NCBI GenBank assembly: GCA_024235395.1
Contig: JACKMK010000001.1
Location: 1,550,001-1,614,000, forward strand
Direction: 5' to 3'
Length of the DNA stretch: 64,000 nt
Origin: Chromatiaceae bacterium
GTDB taxonomy: Bacteria; Pseudomonadota; Gammaproteobacteria; Chromatiales; Chromatiaceae
Below the pieces are notes generated by a model. It saw nothing but the letters and a program-made list of their open reading frames with translations, was not told the origin of the DNA and did no database searches. Numbering within the stretch: position 1 is the stretch's first letter; every line of letters starts with the position of its first letter. A program made the position numbers and the translations under genes. Of this stretch, positions 46,718 through 55,489 are shown piece by piece.

Positions 46718-48061
46718 TCAGACCTGGATGCGCCGCCACAGACCGCCGTGAAGCCAGGCCCAGGACAACAACAGGCAGCTGGTCCAGCCGACGCCCTCGG
46801 CGACCCAGATCCAGGCGAGCGGCAGGCCGAGCCAAATCGCGACGCCGTAGACGGTCGCCAGCGTCACGACGGCGACCAGTGACTGAATGACCAGTATCGC
46901 CTGCGTGTCGCCGGTGCCGGCCAATGCCGAATACAGCATCTCCGCCGGCACCGCGATCAAGGTGACCGCGACCACCACCAGCAACCCGGCCAGCGCACCG
47001 TCGACCATCGCGGGGTCGTCACTGAACAACGCGATGACTTGTTCGGGAAGGCTCAACGTCAGCACCAACAACGGCAACAGTGTGAGAAAGGTGAGTACCA
47101 CGGTGCGGCGCAACATCGGCCAGAGCTGCCTGGCGCGCAGCTGGCCGAGCAGGTTGCTGACCATCGAGCACACGGTCTCTGAGAATGCGTCCACCGGGAT
47201 CAGGAACAAGGCATAACAGCTGTAGACGATGTTGGCCTGGGCCAGCGGTTGTTCGCCGACCTGCTCGACAATCGCGAAGAACGCCAGCCAGCGCCCGGTC
47301 GCCACGAGGTTTTCCAACGACACCGGCAGAGACAGGGCCAGCAGCCGCCTGACGAGCGGATAATCCCAAGGGGTCAGGCGCAGCAGGTGATGGCTCACCC
47401 GGTAGCGCTGCCGAACCACGTCGAACAACAGGAACAGGCTGGCCGCCATCTCAGCGCACAGGGACGCGTAGCCCGCCCCCTCGATACCCAGCTCGGGCAG
47501 TCCCCAGTTGCCGAAGATCAACGCATAGTCGAGGACGATATTCGTGGTCGCCAGGACGAGCGTCGCGCCGATCAGAATCCGCGTCCTCGCGATGCCGATG
47601 TAGAAGGCACCGAGCGCCAGGTTGAACGAGTAGAACAGCAGCCCGAATGCCGCGATCTGCAGATAGCTGTCGACGGCCGCGTGGATCGCGCTGGATGCAA
47701 ACAACAGCCCGGTGGCCGAAGGCACCAGGAACTTGATCCCGAGGATCAGGAGAACTGCGGTGATCAGCAGCAGGTACAAACCCTGGTTGAACACGGCGCC
47801 GATCTGCCGCGACCCGCCCTCGCCGGCGCGTCGACCGATGGTTATCTGGATACCGTCGACCAACCCCAGCGTCATGAACAACGCGACCGCGTAGATGGCA
47901 TCGGCGAGGGCAATGGCGCCCAGCTCGGTCATGCCATAGTGGGCCAGGAACACCGTGTCGGTGACATCGACCACGGTCTCACTGATACCCGTGACGATCA
48001 GCGGGTAGGAGACGCCCCAGATGTTCCGGTAGGACGGTCGAAAGCGTGAGCTCACGGGCAC
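46718..48061 (-). CDS. MATE-family multidrug/metabolite exporter
   Basis: This encodes 447 residues with 12 predicted membrane segments in the two six-helix halves of MATE transporters. The first helix contains SYPLIVTGISETVVDVTDTVF and the seventh SLPVSLENLVATGRW, the usual symmetrical positions. It should export a cationic or amphipathic metabolite in exchange for protons or sodium. The start is GTG 48061; GTG 48055 is an alternative. It lies 28 bases downstream of the amidinohydrolase gene, which itself follows a decarboxylase gene by 16 bases. The three look like one transcript, and the exporter may remove their product. Confidence 0.82.
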   Translation of the reverse strand: MPVSSRFRPSYRNIWGVSYPLIVTGISETVVDVTDTVFLAHYGMTELGAIALADAIYAVALFMTLGLVDGIQITIGRRAGEGGSRQIGAVFNQGLYLLLITAVLLILGIKFLVPSATGLLFASSAIHAAVDSYLQIAAFGLLFYSFNLALGAFYIGIARTRILIGATLVLATTNIVLDYALIFGNWGLPELGIEGAGYASLCAEMAASLFLLFDVVRQRYRVSHHLLRLTPWDYPLVRRLLALSLPVSLENLVATGRWLAFFAIVEQVGEQPLAQANIVYSCYALFLIPVDAFSETVCSMVSNLLGQLRARQLWPMLRRTVVLTFLTLLPLLVLTLSLPEQVIALFSDDPAMVDGALAGLLVVVAVTLIAVPAEMLYSALAGTGDTQAILVIQSLVAVVTLATVYGVAIWLGLPLAWIWVAEGVGWTSCLLLSWAWLHGGLWRRIQV

Positions 48062-48089
48062 GGTCGGCGACGCGCGGGACCCGGACGCA

Positions 48090-49058
48090 TCACACCAGCA
48101 CCAGGTCGAATGAACGGTGATTGAGGTGCATCACCATGCAGGACAGCAGCGCGCCACTCTTGAGGTATTCGCTCAGGTTGAAGAACGACACCTCGAATCC
48201 GAGCCGGGTGCCGATGTCCTCGAGCGTACGGTTCTTGTGTCTCTCCTCGTCGTAGTACGGGTCACTCGTGCTCATCTCCAGGATGTGCGAGGCGTTCATG
48301 ATCGTGTTGCCCAGCCGCACCGAATTGCACACACCCGACAGGCAATCGTCGACGGACACGTCGATGATGTTGGTCACCTTTTCGACCTGCGCCAGTTCCT
48401 GCTTGGTATACATCTCGGTGCATACCAGCGTGTCGCTCCGGGTCAACGGAAAGGTCGTGCAGTCGAGGTGATACAGGTAGGGGTCGGTCTCTTCCAGAGG
48501 CACGATCCGCATATCGAATTGCTCGCTCATCCAGTCGTAGGCCCGGCGGTCGGACCGCACGCCGTACCCGCCGAGATAGACGTTGTCGTGCAGACGCTTG
48601 AGTTCGGCCTCGCCCTCGAAATGATAAGGCGGCACTTGGGTGCGATAACCCATCGCCTCGAAAAATGCCTTGCCGACCTCGATCTCGTGCGCCCGGTTCT
48701 GAACACTGAAGTTGGACAGCACCACGACATCTTCGCCCTCGAGATGATCGAGCGCGACGCCGAGGTTGGCACAATAGACGAGGTCCTGCAGGCCTTCGCG
48801 CTTCGGGGTCGGCAGCAGATAGACGACCGCGTCAGCCGCGATGAAGTGATACAGCTGCAGAAACTGGTTCATCGCCCTGGGCAGATCGATTGCCCGCTGC
48901 TGCTCGATGAGCTCGTCCATCCAGGCATTGTTGGCGACGTCCGCCGACAGCGAGAACGGCACGTTCATCAGGAACGCCGGTTTCCCGAGACCCGCCGGGC
49001 TGACCATCGGCATGCCACCGTGACTGTCTGCCGACTGACGTCGATGCTTGCTGGTCAT
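48090..49058 (-). CDS. Guanidine-modifying hydrolase (DDAH/arginine dihydrolase-like)
   Basis: This 322-residue protein of the amidinotransferase superfamily has the N-terminal FLMNVPF followed by NNAWMDEL, as in arginine dihydrolases and dimethylarginine hydrolases. It also has a middle GGYGVRSDRRAYDW, the catalytic-histidine segment YLYHLDCTTFPL (His198), and NLSEYLKSGALLSCMVM with Cys307 where the family keeps its nucleophile. It should hydrolyse or transfer a guanidine group of an arginine-like substrate. It follows the PSD-like gene by 16 bases and precedes a MATE exporter. The exact substrate is not evident; the C-terminal cysteine context differs somewhat from typical CLT. Confidence 0.72.
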   Translation of the reverse strand: MTSKHRRQSADSHGGMPMVSPAGLGKPAFLMNVPFSLSADVANNAWMDELIEQQRAIDLPRAMNQFLQLYHFIAADAVVYLLPTPKREGLQDLVYCANLGVALDHLEGEDVVVLSNFSVQNRAHEIEVGKAFFEAMGYRTQVPPYHFEGEAELKRLHDNVYLGGYGVRSDRRAYDWMSEQFDMRIVPLEETDPYLYHLDCTTFPLTRSDTLVCTEMYTKQELAQVEKVTNIIDVSVDDCLSGVCNSVRLGNTIMNASHILEMSTSDPYYDEERHKNRTLEDIGTRLGFEVSFFNLSEYLKSGALLSCMVMHLNHRSFDLVLV

Positions 49059-49074
49059 GACTGTTTTCCCTGGC

Positions 49075-49815
49075 TCACTCGTGCCTGCCCCGGACGACCT
49101 TGGGTGTGATCCGGACCAGGGGGTCGATGCCCGCCTCCACATGCATACCCTCGCCCAGCAGCGGCGTGAACGTCCAATGGTCCGACAGTGGAATGATCAG
49201 ATCCACCTGCGAGCCGTAACGAATCTGCGAAAAACGTTCGTTCTGTGCGAAACACTGATTCTGTTTCAAACGAAACGGTGTAATGCAGTCGACGTCGTAG
49301 TCGGCAACCTGCAGCACATAGTAATGCTGACGGAGGTCCATGCTGAATATGCGGTTCACGACCCGCTGATTGTTGAACAGGTAGGCGGCATGGCGCGTGT
49401 AGGGCCTGAGCTCGTCCAACAGGTCCTTCTCGACCCCGATCATCGGATCGTTAAGGGTGCTGATCGGGTCCAACTCCCGATACACCAGCCGGCCCGCGTA
49501 AGGGATCCGGTTCACATGCACGTCGTAGAAGGTCATGAAGATACCGATCACCAGACACTCGGCATCGAAACGGGCATCGCGCAATGCCGTTTGCAGTGAA
49601 TAGGCGCGGCCTTTGATATCGACAATCGCCTGATCCGGCGCGACCTGCCTGGCGTACAACACGACACCGTCTGCCGGCGGAAAGAAATAATCCGGGTCCG
49701 AGTACATCGGTCGCACCGGGTCGCGGAAGAAATACTCTCCCGACAACCAGCGCATCGGTCTGTCGTGCACCTGCTCAACATCCGATTCCAACCATGCTCG
49801 CAGTGACTTGGCCAT
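49075..49815 (-). CDS. Soluble phosphatidylserine decarboxylase-like pyruvoyl enzyme
   Basis: This encodes 246 residues of the PSD family. Visible are Asp49 (PPADG) and His100 (DVHVNR) of the self-cleavage triad, NDP at 122-124, and the cleavage site Gly201-Ser202 in RYGSQVDLIIP. The third position of the usual GST is Gln. There is no N-terminal membrane anchor, unlike typical lipid-acting enzymes. Start ATG 49815 lies six bases after GAGG. It opens a short operon with a guanidine hydrolase and a MATE exporter, so it may decarboxylate a small amino-acid substrate rather than phosphatidylserine. That is inference; a phospholipid role is the alternative. Confidence 0.75.
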   Translation of the reverse strand: MAKSLRAWLESDVEQVHDRPMRWLSGEYFFRDPVRPMYSDPDYFFPPADGVVLYARQVAPDQAIVDIKGRAYSLQTALRDARFDAECLVIGIFMTFYDVHVNRIPYAGRLVYRELDPISTLNDPMIGVEKDLLDELRPYTRHAAYLFNNQRVVNRIFSMDLRQHYYVLQVADYDVDCITPFRLKQNQCFAQNERFSQIRYGSQVDLIIPLSDHWTFTPLLGEGMHVEAGIDPLVRITPKVVRGRHE

Positions 49816-49979
49816 CGCTCGCCTCGTGTCGGCAGCATTCACCGGACAGGTGGCTATATCTACTAGGATCGGCAAAAACCCACCCAGCCACATTGACAGC
49901 CGTCAAACCGGCCTCAGCCCGACAGCAATCCGCAACACGGGGCCCGCCATCGAAGGGCGCTTTGGATCGGTGCTCGTGC

Positions 49980-50432
49980 CTAGCGGTCGTCCACCGCCTG
50001 AAGCAGCATGTCGACATGCGAGGGCGCCCCCTGGGTGATCACCGGGTAACGCTGATCGTTGATGAAGCGCAGCCGACCACCGATCTCAATACGAGCCTGC
50101 ACGGCATAGCGGTGATGCGCCTCGATGTTCACCGGGCCGTAGGCGAGTTCGAAGCTCAGCGGCACCTGCCTGCCGTGCGTGTAGATCACCAGCTCACTGA
50201 GCACGAGCGCCGGCGCGTCCGCGCGCGAGACGTCCACCAACTGCACCCGGAGCAGCGCATCCGGTGGCAACGCGATGCGCTGCCGATAGCTGACGCTCCC
50301 GGTGACGACGGCCTGCTCGGCACCACCGCCGCCGCGCAACGCATTCAGGGTTGAACAGCCCGCCAACATCCAGACCAACAGCCCGACGCCACCGTACCTG
50401 CAGATCCCCTCACCCCAGTGCGTCGTACTCAC
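49980..50432 (-). CDS. YbaY-like lipoprotein
   Basis: This 150-residue lipoprotein has the lipobox MLAG-Cys near residue 26, after a GTG start at 50432. The mature protein has VTGSVSYRQRIALPPDALLRVQLVDVSRAD, a strand-rich start typical of the YbaY/YscW-type (DUF3833-like or chaperone-type) immunoglobulin-like lipoproteins. It ends with YAVQARIEIGG and an RFINDQRYPVITQG segment that is well known in this family. The start overlaps the stop of the isochorismatase-like gene by four bases (GTGA), so the two are coupled. It probably sits in the outer membrane; function is unknown. Confidence 0.78.
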   Translation of the reverse strand: MSTTHWGEGICRYGGVGLLVWMLAGCSTLNALRGGGGAEQAVVTGSVSYRQRIALPPDALLRVQLVDVSRADAPALVLSELVIYTHGRQVPLSFELAYGPVNIEAHHRYAVQARIEIGGRLRFINDQRYPVITQGAPSHVDMLLQAVDDR

Positions 50433-51100
50433 AGCGCCATGATCTCGCGGAGTTCGGTGCTCGTCACGACGTGGCAATAGATCATGTTGATGATCTCCAG
50501 CTCGTGCCGATGCAGTGCATCGGTACCCGCGGCGCAACAGTCCTCGACGAGCACCACGTTGAAGCTCTCGTCGGCCAGACTGCGTACCGTCGACGACACG
50601 CACTGGTCGGTATAGATCCCGGTGACGATCACGTTGCGGATACCCATATTGCCCAGCACCAGGCGCAGGTTGGTGCCGGTCAGTGCGCTGTCGGTGGTCT
50701 TGGTGACCGTGATCTCGCCTGCTGCCGGTGCCACCGCCGGCACGATCTGCGACGCCGCACTGTCGCGCGGCATCAGCAGGTTGTTCCAGCCGGGCATCTT
50801 CTGACTCAGTGAACGATCGCGACCGTCTTCGAGCAGGCAGGCGATGCGCGCATGCAGCACATCGATGCCCCGCTGGCGGAACGCGTCCTGCAGCGAACGC
50901 AGCGTGGGGATCACGATGTCCTGCATGCGATCGTAGAACGGCTGCCAGCGTGCCTGCTCGGCAGCGCTTTCCTTCGCGGCAAGCCCGTAGTTCTGTACGT
51001 CGATGCACAACAGCGCGGTCTCCGCGTACGGCAGCACCAGATCTTCCGGCTCGGGTGCATCCTGGTAGTAGAACGATCGGTGCGCGGTCTTCCAGCTCAT
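50429..51100 (-). CDS. Isochorismatase-family cysteine hydrolase
   Basis: The 223-residue product carries the full catalytic triad of the family: Asp34 (CIDVQN), Lys134 (TVTKTTDSAL) and Cys167 (TDQCVSST). Such enzymes hydrolyse amides such as N-carbamoyl compounds, nicotinamide or biuret; the substrate here is unknown. Start ATG 51100 follows GGAGG by six bases, so the frame up to 51175 was not used. It is divergent from the secreted amidohydrolase gene, and a common role in amide breakdown is possible. It overlaps the lipoprotein gene downstream. Confidence 0.87.
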   Translation of the reverse strand: MSWKTAHRSFYYQDAPEPEDLVLPYAETALLCIDVQNYGLAAKESAAEQARWQPFYDRMQDIVIPTLRSLQDAFRQRGIDVLHARIACLLEDGRDRSLSQKMPGWNNLLMPRDSAASQIVPAVAPAAGEITVTKTTDSALTGTNLRLVLGNMGIRNVIVTGIYTDQCVSSTVRSLADESFNVVLVEDCCAAGTDALHRHELEIINMIYCHVVTSTELREIMAL

Positions 51101-51294
51101 CGGGTACCTCCCGGTCTCCAGGTCGATGTGAAGGTTCGACGCCAACCCTAGCGCGTTATGGCCGGCCGCCGCCAATCCGGTACCCTGCCGGCGCTGCGCA
51201 CTCCGGTGCAGGCGAGAAGGGTAAAACGCGACAGACGCGACACGCCCGATCGCTTAACCTAGACGCCTTCGCTGCGTTGTCGGGGAGAAGCCAC

Positions 51295-52233
51295 ATGCGA
51301 CCGCACCTTGGACCGAAATGGCTCGCCACCACACTGGCACTGCTCGGCAGTGCGTCGCTGCACGCCGGCGATCCGCCGTTCGCGGACATCCACCTGCATT
51401 GGAAATGGAACCAGAAGGAGGTCACGACCACCGAGCAGGCGGCAGAGATCCTGCGCGCACAGCATATCGGTCTCGCCGTCGTGACCGGTACGCCGCCGGC
51501 ACTCGCGCTCGAGCTCCAGGAGCAGGCACCGGAACGGGTGATCCCGATCTATGGCCTCTATCGTCTGCCCGGGGAATGGTCGACCTGGCACCGTGACGAC
51601 GGCCTGCTGGATCGTGTGCGCGCTGCGTTGCAATCGGGTCGGTACCACGGCATCGGCGAGGTCCATATGCTCGGCGGCTTCATCAGCCACTGGCAGAAGC
51701 CGACCATCGCCGGCCTGTTCGACCTGGCGGCGGAGTTCGACGTGCCGGTCCTGCTGCATACCGAATTCTCGCGCGCCGATTACACGCTGGGCGTGTGTCG
51801 CGCCCACCCCGATACGCGTTTTCTATGGGCGCATGCCGGCTCGATGCTGCCACCGGACGAGGTGCGCCGCGTGCTCGATGGCTGCCCGAACGTGCACGCC
51901 GAGTTGTCCGCGCGCGATCCGTGGCGGCATCGTGCAAACCTCATCGTCGACACACAGGGGCGGCTGCTGCCGGCATGGCGTTCGCTGATCGTCGACTATG
52001 CCGACCGCTTCATGGTCGGCTCCGATCCGGTGTGGCCGGTCGACAGGCTCAATCCATGGGACGAACCGGACAGCGGTTGGATCGAATTGCCACGTTTCGT
52101 TGCATTTCATCGCGCATGGCTCGACGAACTGCCCACCGACCTCGCCGAAGCGATCCGCTGGGGCAATGCGCGACGATTCTTCGCAAAGGCGCTGCCGGCC
52201 GAGGCGGTCGGGGCACCCGGTCCCGCGACGTGA
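51295..52233 (+). CDS. Secreted amidohydrolase (TIM-barrel, Amidohydrolase_2 type)
   Basis: The 312-residue product has a signal peptide (core about 9-21, cleavage near residue 24). The mature protein begins with FADIHLHWKW, with Asp31, His33 and His35 in the metal-binding strand-1 position. Later residues fit a metal-dependent barrel: GEVHM, LLHTEFS, LWAHAGS and the final MVGSDPVW aspartate. The start ATG 51295 follows GGGGAGAAG. The open frame extends far upstream (to 50728) but overlaps the divergent gene and was rejected. Substrate is unknown; location is periplasmic. Confidence 0.8.
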   Translation: MRPHLGPKWLATTLALLGSASLHAGDPPFADIHLHWKWNQKEVTTTEQAAEILRAQHIGLAVVTGTPPALALELQEQAPERVIPIYGLYRLPGEWSTWHRDDGLLDRVRAALQSGRYHGIGEVHMLGGFISHWQKPTIAGLFDLAAEFDVPVLLHTEFSRADYTLGVCRAHPDTRFLWAHAGSMLPPDEVRRVLDGCPNVHAELSARDPWRHRANLIVDTQGRLLPAWRSLIVDYADRFMVGSDPVWPVDRLNPWDEPDSGWIELPRFVAFHRAWLDELPTDLAEAIRWGNARRFFAKALPAEAVGAPGPAT

Positions 52234-52310
52234 AGCCGGATTCCCGCTAAGATCTGTCGATCCATTCAATAACGCGACGCAGACGCCGGTTTCGGCGGCG
52301 TCGCGACGCC

Positions 52311-53474
52311 ATGCGCATGCCGGACCGCCCACCCTTTCATCGCCAATCCGTGACCGACGTGTTCGCCTGGCTCGACCGGGTGGCCAGTCCGTGCGGCCGC
52401 GAGGAGGTCCCGCTCGGCGAGGCGGCGGGGCGCCGACTGGCCGACGCGGTGAAGGCCGCCGCGGCGCTGCCGCGATGCGACGTGGCGGCGATCGACGGTT
52501 ACGCGGTCATCGCGGCCGGTACCGTGGGCGCGAGCGACTACAGCCCCCTGCCCTACCATGCGGTCGACGGCGCCAGCCCTCTGCGCGCCGGTGAGGCGAG
52601 CTCGCTGGTATCCGGAGAGACCCTGCCGGCCCATGCGGACGCGGTGCTGGATCCGGCGCTCGTCGAACAACACGCGCTGACAATGGAGATCTCCGGCACC
52701 GTCGCACCGGGCGTCGGGGTGATAGTGGCCGGAGAGGAATGCGAGGCCGGCGCACCCCTGCTGCATGCGGGGCGGCAGCTGCGGCCGCACGACGTCGGCT
52801 GGCTCGCACTCGCCGGGATTGAAACGCTGCCGGTCCTGGGCCGACCCCGTGTGCGGATCCTGCTCGCAGGGCACTACGAGCGTGACGCCAATGGACCCAT
52901 GCTGGCGGCCGCGATCAGGCGAGACGGTGGCATCGTCGGTGGAACCGACGAGATCGGTGATGCCGATGCGCTGACGGCTGCCCTGCGGCAACCGGACGAC
53001 GACCTGGCGATCGTGGTCGGGGGTACCGGCCAGGGTGCGAACGATTTCAGCGTCGCCACGCTGGCACACGCGGGCAGCGTCGATATCTACGGCGTTGCGA
53101 TGAATCCCGGCGAGAGCGCCGCGTTCGGCCGGGTCGGCGGACGGCCGGTCATACTGCTGCCCGGTCAGCCACTCGCCTGCGCATGCGCCTACGACCTGCT
53201 CGGATCGCGCCTGGTGCGTCGACTGGCCGGACACGACACGGCGTTGCCCTACGTGCCCGTAGAGCGGCCCCTGGCGCGCAAGATCGCCTCCACGATCGGC
53301 CGCCTCGAGGTATGCCGTGTGCGGTTGCGGGATGGGCTGGCCGACCCCCTGGCGATCGCCGAGAACCGACTGCTGCGCAGCGCGGTCCGTGCCGACGGGT
53401 TCGTCGTCATCCCCGAAAACTGCGAGGGCTATCCGGCCGGCACGCGTGTCACCGTTTACCGTTACGAGCCGTGA
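52311..53474 (+). CDS. MoeA-like protein with altered catalytic motif
   Basis: This encodes 387 residues with the MoeA layout: an N-terminal IDGYAV segment (61-66), a central MogA-like domain with VVGGTGQGANDF, and a C-terminal beta-barrel. In MoeA the following loop is KPGKP with two lysines needed for molybdate insertion; here it reads NPGES (265-269), so both lysines are missing. The protein may bind molybdopterin without inserting metal, or serve as a partner of the MoeA-PBP fusion that starts 27 bases downstream. No molybdoenzyme gene is visible within the window. Confidence 0.78.
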   Translation: MRMPDRPPFHRQSVTDVFAWLDRVASPCGREEVPLGEAAGRRLADAVKAAAALPRCDVAAIDGYAVIAAGTVGASDYSPLPYHAVDGASPLRAGEASSLVSGETLPAHADAVLDPALVEQHALTMEISGTVAPGVGVIVAGEECEAGAPLLHAGRQLRPHDVGWLALAGIETLPVLGRPRVRILLAGHYERDANGPMLAAAIRRDGGIVGGTDEIGDADALTAALRQPDDDLAIVVGGTGQGANDFSVATLAHAGSVDIYGVAMNPGESAAFGRVGGRPVILLPGQPLACACAYDLLGSRLVRRLAGHDTALPYVPVERPLARKIASTIGRLEVCRVRLRDGLADPLAIAENRLLRSAVRADGFVVIPENCEGYPAGTRVTVYRYEP

Positions 53475-53501
53475 CGCTTCACGGCAGCGAGGAGATCACC
53501 C

Positions 53502-55460
53502 ATGACCGATGCCAACACCCTGGTCGAACGTCGTCAGGCGGCCAACCAGCGCCAATTCCTGGATGTCGTGACGGCCGAGGAGGCGTCGCATCGGTTCTGG
53601 GATGCGGCCAGACCGGAACCGCTCGGAACCGAATCCGTCCCGTTGGACGAGGCATTGAACCGCGTACTCGCCGAGGACATCACCTCGCCGGTGGATGTGC
53701 CCGGCTTCGATCGCGCGAACGTCGATGGTTTCGCATTGCGCGCCCAGGACACCGTCGGCGCGCGCGAGGACACGCCCTGCCTGCTCGAACTCACCGATGA
53801 CGTGCTGACGCCGGGTATCGCACCGCGCTGCACTGTCACCGCCGGACACGCCAGCGTGATTGCGACCGGCGGCATGGTGCCGCGTGGCGCCGATGCGGTG
53901 GTGCTGGTCGAGGACACCGAGCTGCTGGAGCGCGACGGCCGTCAGTTCGTCCAGGTCGGCAAGGTGCTGCCCGCCGGCGCCTTCATCGCGTTCGCCGGCA
54001 CCGACGTCGGGCGCGGCGAGACAGTGCTGCGCGCCGGTCATCTGCTGACCTCGCGCGAGATCGGCGTGCTGGCTGCGGTCGGACTGGCCACGGTGCCGGT
54101 GTTCAGGCGACCGCGGGTCGCGGTGATCTCGACCGGCGACGAGCTGGTACAGCCGGGCGATTCGCTCGGCCCCGGCGAGGTCTACGACTCGAACGGTGCG
54201 ATCGTCGCCGCGGCGCTGCGCGAGATCGGCTGCGAACCGGTCCGTCTCGGTGCGTTGCCCGATCAGCATGATGCGCAGCAGCAGGCACTGGACGAGGCCC
54301 TCGGCTGCGATGCGGTGATCCTTTCCGGCGGTACCTCGAAGGGTGCGGGTGACCTGTCGTACGAGGTGGTCAGCGCGCTGCACGACCCCGGCGTGGTGGT
54401 CCACGGGGTGGCGGTCAAACCGGGCAAACCCCTGTGTCTCGCAGTCACCGGGCGCAAGCCGGTCGTGATACTGCCGGGCTTCCCGACTTCCGCGATTTTC
54501 ACGTTTCACCAGTTTGTCGCCCCGGTCCTGCGTGCACTCGCCGGGCTTCCGGTGCAGACACGCGAGTCTGTCGTCGCCGAGCTGCCGATGCGCATGAGCT
54601 CCGAACGTGGGCGCACCGAGTTTTCGATGGTCAGCCTGATGCGGACCGACAACGGCTACGCCGCCTACCCGATGGGCAAGAGTTCCGGTGCGGTGACGGC
54701 GTTCAGCAATGCCGACGGCTTCATCCGTGTCGATGCCCAGACCGAGCTGCTGACCGCCGGCAGCAAGGTGCAGGTGCAGTTGCTGTCACGCCAGCTGACG
54801 CCGGCGGACCTGGTCACGATCGGCTCTCACTGTGTCGGCCTGGATTACCTGCTGCGCGCACTGCAGCGCGACGGCATCGCGACCAAGTCGATGCACGTCG
54901 GCAGCCAGGGTGGACTGTCGGCGGTGCGGCGCGGTGAATGCGACATCGCCGGCATCCACCTGATGGACCCGGAAACCGGCGAATACAACGCCCCGTACGT
55001 CGAGGCCGGCATGCGTCTGCAGAAGGGCTACCGGCGTATGCAGGGTTTCGTCTATCGGCGCGACGACCCCCGTTTCCACAAAGCGTCGACGCCGCAGAAG
55101 GCGGTGGCCGCAGCCCTCGCCGATCCCGATTGCGTGATGGTCAACCGCAACGCCGGCAGCGGCACGCGCGTGTTGATCGACGAACTGCTGCAAGGCGCAC
55201 AGCCGGCCGGTTATGCGGTGCAGACCAAGTCCCACAACGCCGTGGCGACCGCAGTCGCCCAGGGGCGTGCGGACTGGGGCATCGCGATCGATACGGTCGC
55301 GCGGATGTACGACCTGGCTTTTCTGCCGCTACAGGAAGAACACTACGACTTCGTGATCCCGGAAAACCGCTGGGAGTTGCCGGCGGTGCAGCGTTTCATT
55401 GCCCTGCTGCAGCAGCCTGATATCCGGGCCGGACTCGCGGAGCTGGGTTTCCACACCTGA
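53502..55460 (+). CDS. MoeA fused to a periplasmic-binding-protein-like domain
   Basis: This encodes 652 residues. Residues 1-425 are a complete MoeA: VDGFAL near residue 74, LSGGTSKGAGDLS (274-286), and KPGKP (306-310) with both lysines. Residues about 430-652 form a type-2 periplasmic-binding-protein-like fold (GSHCVGLDYLL, GSQGGLSAVRRGECDIAG, NRNAGSGTR). There is no signal peptide, so this part should act in the cytoplasm, perhaps holding molybdate, tungstate or a cofactor precursor for transfer to MoeA. The MoeA part looks catalytically intact. Such fusions occur in other bacteria and archaea. The preceding MoeA-like gene is probably co-transcribed. Confidence 0.88.
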   Translation: MTDANTLVERRQAANQRQFLDVVTAEEASHRFWDAARPEPLGTESVPLDEALNRVLAEDITSPVDVPGFDRANVDGFALRAQDTVGAREDTPCLLELTDDVLTPGIAPRCTVTAGHASVIATGGMVPRGADAVVLVEDTELLERDGRQFVQVGKVLPAGAFIAFAGTDVGRGETVLRAGHLLTSREIGVLAAVGLATVPVFRRPRVAVISTGDELVQPGDSLGPGEVYDSNGAIVAAALREIGCEPVRLGALPDQHDAQQQALDEALGCDAVILSGGTSKGAGDLSYEVVSALHDPGVVVHGVAVKPGKPLCLAVTGRKPVVILPGFPTSAIFTFHQFVAPVLRALAGLPVQTRESVVAELPMRMSSERGRTEFSMVSLMRTDNGYAAYPMGKSSGAVTAFSNADGFIRVDAQTELLTAGSKVQVQLLSRQLTPADLVTIGSHCVGLDYLLRALQRDGIATKSMHVGSQGGLSAVRRGECDIAGIHLMDPETGEYNAPYVEAGMRLQKGYRRMQGFVYRRDDPRFHKASTPQKAVAAALADPDCVMVNRNAGSGTRVLIDELLQGAQPAGYAVQTKSHNAVATAVAQGRADWGIAIDTVARMYDLAFLPLQEEHYDFVIPENRWELPAVQRFIALLQQPDIRAGLAELGFHT

Positions 55461-55489
55461 CCGGCACAGCGGCAGGTCCGCAACCGCGG

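Noticed and set aside
50728..51294. N-terminal extension of the amidohydrolase frame
   Set aside because: It overlaps the divergent isochorismatase-like gene and lacks the signal peptide that appears at 51295.
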